From Aquimonas sp044344935 (GTDB lineage Bacteria > Pseudomonadota > Gammaproteobacteria > Xanthomonadales > Xanthomonadaceae), in the NCBI GenBank assembly GCA_044344935.1, contig JBIJCA010000062.1:1-18391 (forward strand): a stretch of 18,391 bases of DNA, written 5' to 3'. Numbering within the stretch: the first letter of the stretch is position 1; every line of letters starts with the position of its first letter. This document shows, piece by piece, positions 15,143 to 18,391 of the stretch. The notes under the pieces are model-generated. The model searched no databases. It was given only the letters and a program-made list of their open reading frames with translations, and had not been told where the DNA came from. Both the position numbers and the translations under genes were made by a program.

Positions 15143-15775
15143 ATGCGCGTACTGCTCGCCGACGACCACACCCTGGTGCGGGCAGGCATCCGTCGCCTGC
15201 TGGAATCGCAGCCCGACATCGAGGTGGTAGCGGAGGCCCAGGACGGCCAGGAAGCGCTCGATCTCACCGCCATCCATCGTCCCGATGTCGTTCTCATGGA
15301 TCTCGCCATGCCGGGCCGGAATGGGCTCGATGTGCTGATCGACATGCGCAGACTGTTCCCCGAAACCGCGATCGTGATGATGTCGATGCATGCCGACCCC
15401 GGCTATGTGCGGACCGCCTTGGAGCGCGGCGCCTTGGGTTTCGTGGTCAAGGAAGCGGCGCCTGCCGAACTGGAAATCGCACTGCGCGCCGCGCTGCGCG
15501 GCGATACCTTCCTGAGTCCAAAGATCTCCTCGCGGATGCTTGGCAAGAGTCATCAGCGGGTGCCGGGCGCGCAGGATCTGGAAGCCCTGCCGCCCCGGCA
15601 GAGGGAGATCCTGCGCTTGCTGGCCCAAGGCAAGGTCACCAAGGAAATCGCCGCCCTGCTCGGCATCAGCGTCAAGACCGTGGAGACACATCGCGCGCGC
15701 ATGATGGAGACGCTGGGAATCCGTCGTTCCAGTGAGCTGCTGCGTTTCGCGGTGCAGCGCGCGCTCGACGCCTGA
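15143..15775 (+). CDS. NarL/FixJ-family response regulator
   Basis: This is a cytoplasmic two-component transcription factor of 210 residues. The receiver domain (about 1-120) has the acidic pair Asp7/Asp8, the phosphorylation site Asp53 (VVLMDLAMPGRNG), Ser81 and Lys103 (VVKEA), so all key residues are present. The LuxR-type helix-turn-helix (about 147-205) reads LPPRQREILRLLAQGKVTKE and ISVKTVETHRARMMETLGI. The ATG is preceded by AGGGA. No histidine kinase is adjacent. The position between the filament genes and rpoN suggests a role in flagellar gene control; this is inference. Palindromes lie on both sides of the gene, upstream at 15094 and downstream before rpoN. Confidence 0.93.
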   Translation: MRVLLADDHTLVRAGIRRLLESQPDIEVVAEAQDGQEALDLTAIHRPDVVLMDLAMPGRNGLDVLIDMRRLFPETAIVMMSMHADPGYVRTALERGALGFVVKEAAPAELEIALRAALRGDTFLSPKISSRMLGKSHQRVPGAQDLEALPPRQREILRLLAQGKVTKEIAALLGISVKTVETHRARMMETLGIRRSSELLRFAVQRALDA

Positions 15776-15899
15776 CGTAGATTCGCCGCCAGCGCACCGT
15801 CGCGACGCTCCTGCGAAGCCGATTTCTCCCCGGATCAACCGTCAAAACACCCATCCCGCCGCAGCCGTGCCGACGGCTTTCCAGCGTTGTGGGGAATCA

Positions 15900-15915
15900 C
15901 CCTACGCGTGTAGGG
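15900..15915 (+). promoter_or_regulatory. Inverted repeat CCCTAC-N4-GTAGGG upstream of rpoN (candidate operator)
   Basis: This is a perfect 6-bp inverted repeat around GCGT, starting 125 bases after the response regulator stop and ending 89 bases before rpoN. An AT-rich TTAAAT (15926-15931) follows, the only AT-rich patch in the gap. If this is a -10 element, the repeat would cover the -35 region. LuxR-type regulators often bind such short inverted repeats, so the adjacent NarL-type protein is a candidate binder. Confidence 0.4.
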
Positions 15916-15947
15916 GCCACCCTGATTAAATTTCCGACGTTATCCGC

Positions 15948-15970
15948 CGAGAATGTTCTGAACGTTCTCG
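15948..15970 (+). promoter_or_regulatory. Near-perfect 23-bp palindrome in the rpoN leader
   Basis: The sequence CGAGAATGTTC, a central T, then GAACGTTCTCG is symmetric at all but one base pair. It lies 34 bases upstream of the rpoN ATG. The symmetry is almost continuous through the centre, which suits a dimeric DNA-binding protein better than an RNA hairpin. I cannot name the regulator. Confidence 0.45.
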
Positions 15971-16004
15971 TTGAACGCGCCGCGGAAAGCCTAAGGGGTC
16001 CTCC

Positions 16005-17462
16005 ATGAAACAGGGCATGCGCCAGCAGCTCAGTCAGACACTCAGCCTGACGCCCCAGCTGCTGCAGTCGATCCGCCTGCTGCACCTGAACGCGATCGAA
16101 CTCGAAGCCGAAGTCAACCGCGCGCTCGACGAGAATCCACTGCTCGAGACCGACATTGACGACGAGCCCGCGGAGGAAGCCGCCGAAGCCGCGCAGGTCG
16201 AACTTGAAGACAGTCTCGACGGCCCGCGCGAAGACCTGCCCAGCGAATTCATCGAAGCCGGATTGAGCCGGGTCAGCGGTGCCGGCAATGACGACGACGA
16301 CCCGCTGGCGCGCTGTGTGGCGCGTGAGACGGGCGGCGTGCGCCAGCGCCTGCTCGGCCAGCTCAGCCTGGAGCTGCACACCCCGGAGGAGCTCGAGGCC
16401 GCCGCCTGGCTGGTCGACCAGGTCGACGATGCAGGCTATCTGGAGCTGCCGCTGGCCGAACTGGCGGCGGCGGCGCGGGCCCGCGGAATCGACCCGCTGC
16501 GCTTGGCCGGCATCCGCCAGAAGCTGATGCGGCTTGAGCCAGCCGGTTTCGGCGCGGTCGACCTGCGCGAGTGCCTGCTCGTGCAGCTTGAGCAGCGCGA
16601 CCATGATGAACCCGGCCACGGGCTGGCGCTGCGGATGGTCTCCGAGCACCTGCAGCTGATGGCGGAACACGACCACAACGCAATCGCGGACGCGCTCGAC
16701 GTCAGCGCCGACGAGGTCATCTGCGCCGAACGCCTGATCATGGCGCTCGATCCCAAACCCGGGGCGCATTCGGCGCCTGAGCCCCAGCAGTACGTGATCC
16801 CCGATGTGATCGTGCGAAAGGGCCGCAATGGCAACTGGGTGGTCAGTCTGAACCCGCTGACGGCGCCGAAGGTGCGGATCAGCCCAGTCTGCGAAGCCCT
16901 GCTCGAGAACGCCTCGCAGGACGACGCCGGCGCGAAGAAGATGCGCGAGCTGCTGCAGGACGCGCGCTGGCTGACCCGGGGCCTCTCGATGCGCTACGAC
17001 ACCCTGCTCAAGACCACCCAGGCGATCGTCGAGCGCCAGCTGAATTTCTTTGACCGCGGCGAAGAGGGCATGGGCCCGCTGACACTGCGCGAAGTCGCGG
17101 ATGCCATCGGCATGCACGAATCCTCGATCTCGCGCATCACCACCGGCAAGTATGTGCAGACCCCGCGCGGCACCTTCGAACTGAAGTATTTCTTCGCGGT
17201 GCGTCTGGAAGGGGCGTCGGTGGCGGGCGTGGCCGTGCGCGCCATGGTCAAGCGCCTGATCGAATCCGAAAACCCCTCGGCACCGCTGGCGGATGACACC
17301 ATCGTCAGCCTGCTCGCCCGCCAGGGCGTCAGCATCGCCCGCCGCACCGTGGCCAAATACCGCGAAATGCTGCACATCGGCTCCGCCAAGGAGCGCCGTC
17401 TGCAGGCCATGGGCGATGCCCGATCCCCCCGCGTTCCCCATCTGACGAGAGCCGCCCCATGA
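16005..17462 (+). CDS. rpoN: RNA polymerase sigma-54 factor (flagellar-cluster copy)
   Basis: Sigma-54 directs RNA polymerase to -24/-12 promoters and needs an AAA+ activator such as FleQ. The 485-residue protein has the N-terminal activator-interaction region (MRQQLSQTLSLTPQLLQSIRLLHLNAIELEAEV). A short acidic linker (about 45-75) is followed by the core-binding domain (about 100-300). The C-terminal DNA-binding domain includes LREVADAIGMHESSISRITTGKYVQTPRGTFELKYFF and the RpoN box ARRTVAKYRE at about 445-454. A tail of 31 residues follows the box, longer than in E. coli RpoN. The ATG follows AAGGGG. Its stop overlaps the next start (ATGA). In xanthomonads a second rpoN copy (rpoN2) sits in the flagellar cluster; whether this is the only copy cannot be told here. 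Confidence 0.97.
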   Translation: MKQGMRQQLSQTLSLTPQLLQSIRLLHLNAIELEAEVNRALDENPLLETDIDDEPAEEAAEAAQVELEDSLDGPREDLPSEFIEAGLSRVSGAGNDDDDPLARCVARETGGVRQRLLGQLSLELHTPEELEAAAWLVDQVDDAGYLELPLAELAAAARARGIDPLRLAGIRQKLMRLEPAGFGAVDLRECLLVQLEQRDHDEPGHGLALRMVSEHLQLMAEHDHNAIADALDVSADEVICAERLIMALDPKPGAHSAPEPQQYVIPDVIVRKGRNGNWVVSLNPLTAPKVRISPVCEALLENASQDDAGAKKMRELLQDARWLTRGLSMRYDTLLKTTQAIVERQLNFFDRGEEGMGPLTLREVADAIGMHESSISRITTGKYVQTPRGTFELKYFFAVRLEGASVAGVAVRAMVKRLIESENPSAPLADDTIVSLLARQGVSIARRTVAKYREMLHIGSAKERRLQAMGDARSPRVPHLTRAAP

Positions 17463-17842
17463 ATCGCCTTACCGTCCTGCTGGTCGATGATCACGATGGT
17501 TTCCTCAACGCGGCGATGCGGCATTTCCGCAACGTTGGCTGGCTGGAAGTGGTCGGCCGCGCCATGAACGGCTTGGAGGCGATCGCCCAGACCGAGCAGC
17601 TCAGGCCGGCAGTGGTACTGATGGACCTCGCCATGCCCGAGATGGGCGGGCTGCAGGCCACGCGTCTGATCAAGGCCCAGACCGCGCCGCCCTATATCGT
17701 GATCGCCAGCCACTTCGACGATGCCGAACACCGCGAGCATGCCGCCCGTGCCGGCGCCGACGCCTTCATCAGCAAGCTCAACTACGTCCAGGAGGTCATG
17801 CCAATCCTGGCGCGGCTGGCGGGAGAGCGAGGCCATGTCTGA
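17459..17842 (+). CDS. Stand-alone receiver-domain response regulator
   Basis: This 127-residue protein consists of a single CheY-like receiver domain with no output domain. Key residues are present: Asp10/Asp11 (LLVDDHDG), phosphorylation site Asp56 (VVLMDLAMPEMGG), Ser84 (VIASHF) and Lys106 (FISKLNY). It overlaps rpoN by 4 bases and fleQ by 8 bases, so the three genes should be translated as a coupled set. A role in adjusting RpoN or FleQ activity, or as a phosphate sink, is inference from position. The sequence after Asp56 is NarL-like (LAMPEMGGLQATRLIK), so it may descend from a NarL-type regulator that lost its DNA-binding domain. Confidence 0.9.
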   Translation: MNRLTVLLVDDHDGFLNAAMRHFRNVGWLEVVGRAMNGLEAIAQTEQLRPAVVLMDLAMPEMGGLQATRLIKAQTAPPYIVIASHFDDAEHREHAARAGADAFISKLNYVQEVMPILARLAGERGHV

Positions 17843-18391
17843 ATCACGCGTGCTGGTGATCGATGCCGACCGCGGTCGCGGTGAGCGCATCGGCACCATC
17901 CTCGATTTCATGGACCTCACCCCGCGGGTGGTGACGGACGCCGACGAGCTGCACCTGTCGCGGCACGACCCGCAGGACTGGCTGGCCGTCGTGTTGGGCG
18001 AAGTGACCGACGCCAAGAGCTGGAAAGCCTTTCTCGACTGGATGAAGCGCGACCCGCTGCATCCGCCGATCCTGGCCCTGCCGGAACACCATCTCGATGG
18101 CCCTGAGGCTTTCGGCCTGCATGACGCCAACTTCTGGCCGCTGGACTACCCGATCAAGCAGCCGCAGCTGGTCGAGCATCTCCGGCGCGCTTCGATCAAG
18201 AAGATGGAGGACATCGCCGATGCCGGCGTGCCACGAGGCGGCCCGACCGGCAGCAGCGCGTCCGTGCACAAGCTGCGGCGCATGATCGAACAGGTGGCGA
18301 GTTTCGATACGACGGTGCTGATCCTCGGCGAATCCGGCACCGGCAAGGAAGTCTGCGCACGCGCCATCTACGAACGTTCGGCGCGCCGCAA
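17835..18391 (+). CDS. fleQ: Sigma-54-dependent flagellar master regulator FleQ (3' end outside the window)
   Basis: FleQ is the AAA+ enhancer-binding protein that activates sigma-54 flagellar promoters. The 185 visible residues start MSESRVLVIDADRGRGERIG. The N-terminal receiver-like domain (about 1-120) has lost the phosphorylated aspartate, since AVVLGEV stands where VVLxD is expected. This is normal for FleQ and distinguishes it from NtrC. The linker is followed by the AAA+ start, SVHKLRRMIEQVASFDTTVL, and Walker A GESGTGKE (165-172). The rest, including the GAFTGA loop and the C-terminal helix-turn-helix, lies beyond the right edge. The start overlaps the preceding receiver gene by 8 bases. 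The known cyclic di-GMP contact motif of Pseudomonas FleQ is not conserved in the linker. Confidence 0.92.
   Translation, partial: MSESRVLVIDADRGRGERIGTILDFMDLTPRVVTDADELHLSRHDPQDWLAVVLGEVTDAKSWKAFLDWMKRDPLHPPILALPEHHLDGPEAFGLHDANFWPLDYPIKQPQLVEHLRRASIKKMEDIADAGVPRGGPTGSSASVHKLRRMIEQVASFDTTVLILGESGTGKEVCARAIYERSARR

Noticed and set aside
15897..17441. A 514-codon minus-strand frame opposite rpoN
   Set aside because: It mirrors the rpoN codons, has no family motif, and lacks a ribosome-binding site. rpoN on the other strand is unambiguous.

Overview
The window is high-GC gammaproteobacterial chromosome. It looks like the Xanthomonadales/Lysobacterales: it has a long-form PurL, XerD and DsbC encoded together, Xps-type type II secretion genes, and a flagellar late-gene cluster that carries its own rpoN, two small response regulators, a PilZ protein and FleQ. 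This placement rests on gene content and order. No rRNA or other species marker is present. No mobile element, CRISPR array, tRNA or rRNA was seen, and no gene-free stretch is longer than about 260 bases.

Bases 1-9265 are read on the minus strand. From right to left they hold xerD and dsbC (ending in a strong terminator), then purL, a multipass membrane protein resembling exosortase H-associated proteins, gspE and gspF, which runs off the left edge. PurL and the membrane protein are joined by a TGATG junction. A pair of GGGATTG heptamer arrays in inverted orientation fills the gspE-gspF gap and could fold into a long mRNA stem next to the gspF start codon.

Bases 9405-18391 are read on the plus strand. 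An RDD-family membrane protein comes first. It is followed by a small unrecognised gene, then fliC with a sigma-28 type promoter, flaG, fliD, fliS, a FliT-like chaperone, an atypical PilZ protein, a NarL-type response regulator, rpoN, a stand-alone receiver protein and the 5' part of fleQ. FliC, FliD, FliS, FliT and FlaG build or chaperone the filament. RpoN and FleQ would control early flagellar genes, and the receiver proteins and PilZ protein are probable regulators. Several junctions overlap (fliT/pilZ, rpoN/receiver, receiver/fleQ), which indicates translational coupling.

The most unusual point is the small gene just upstream of fliC. Both ends of its product resemble the two ends of the neighbouring flagellin. 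Its upstream region also shares with fliC a 9-base half-site within an inverted repeat, and the two repeats sit 21 bp (two helical turns) apart in their distance from the aligned promoter element. It may encode a miniature, flagellin-derived regulator or filament component.
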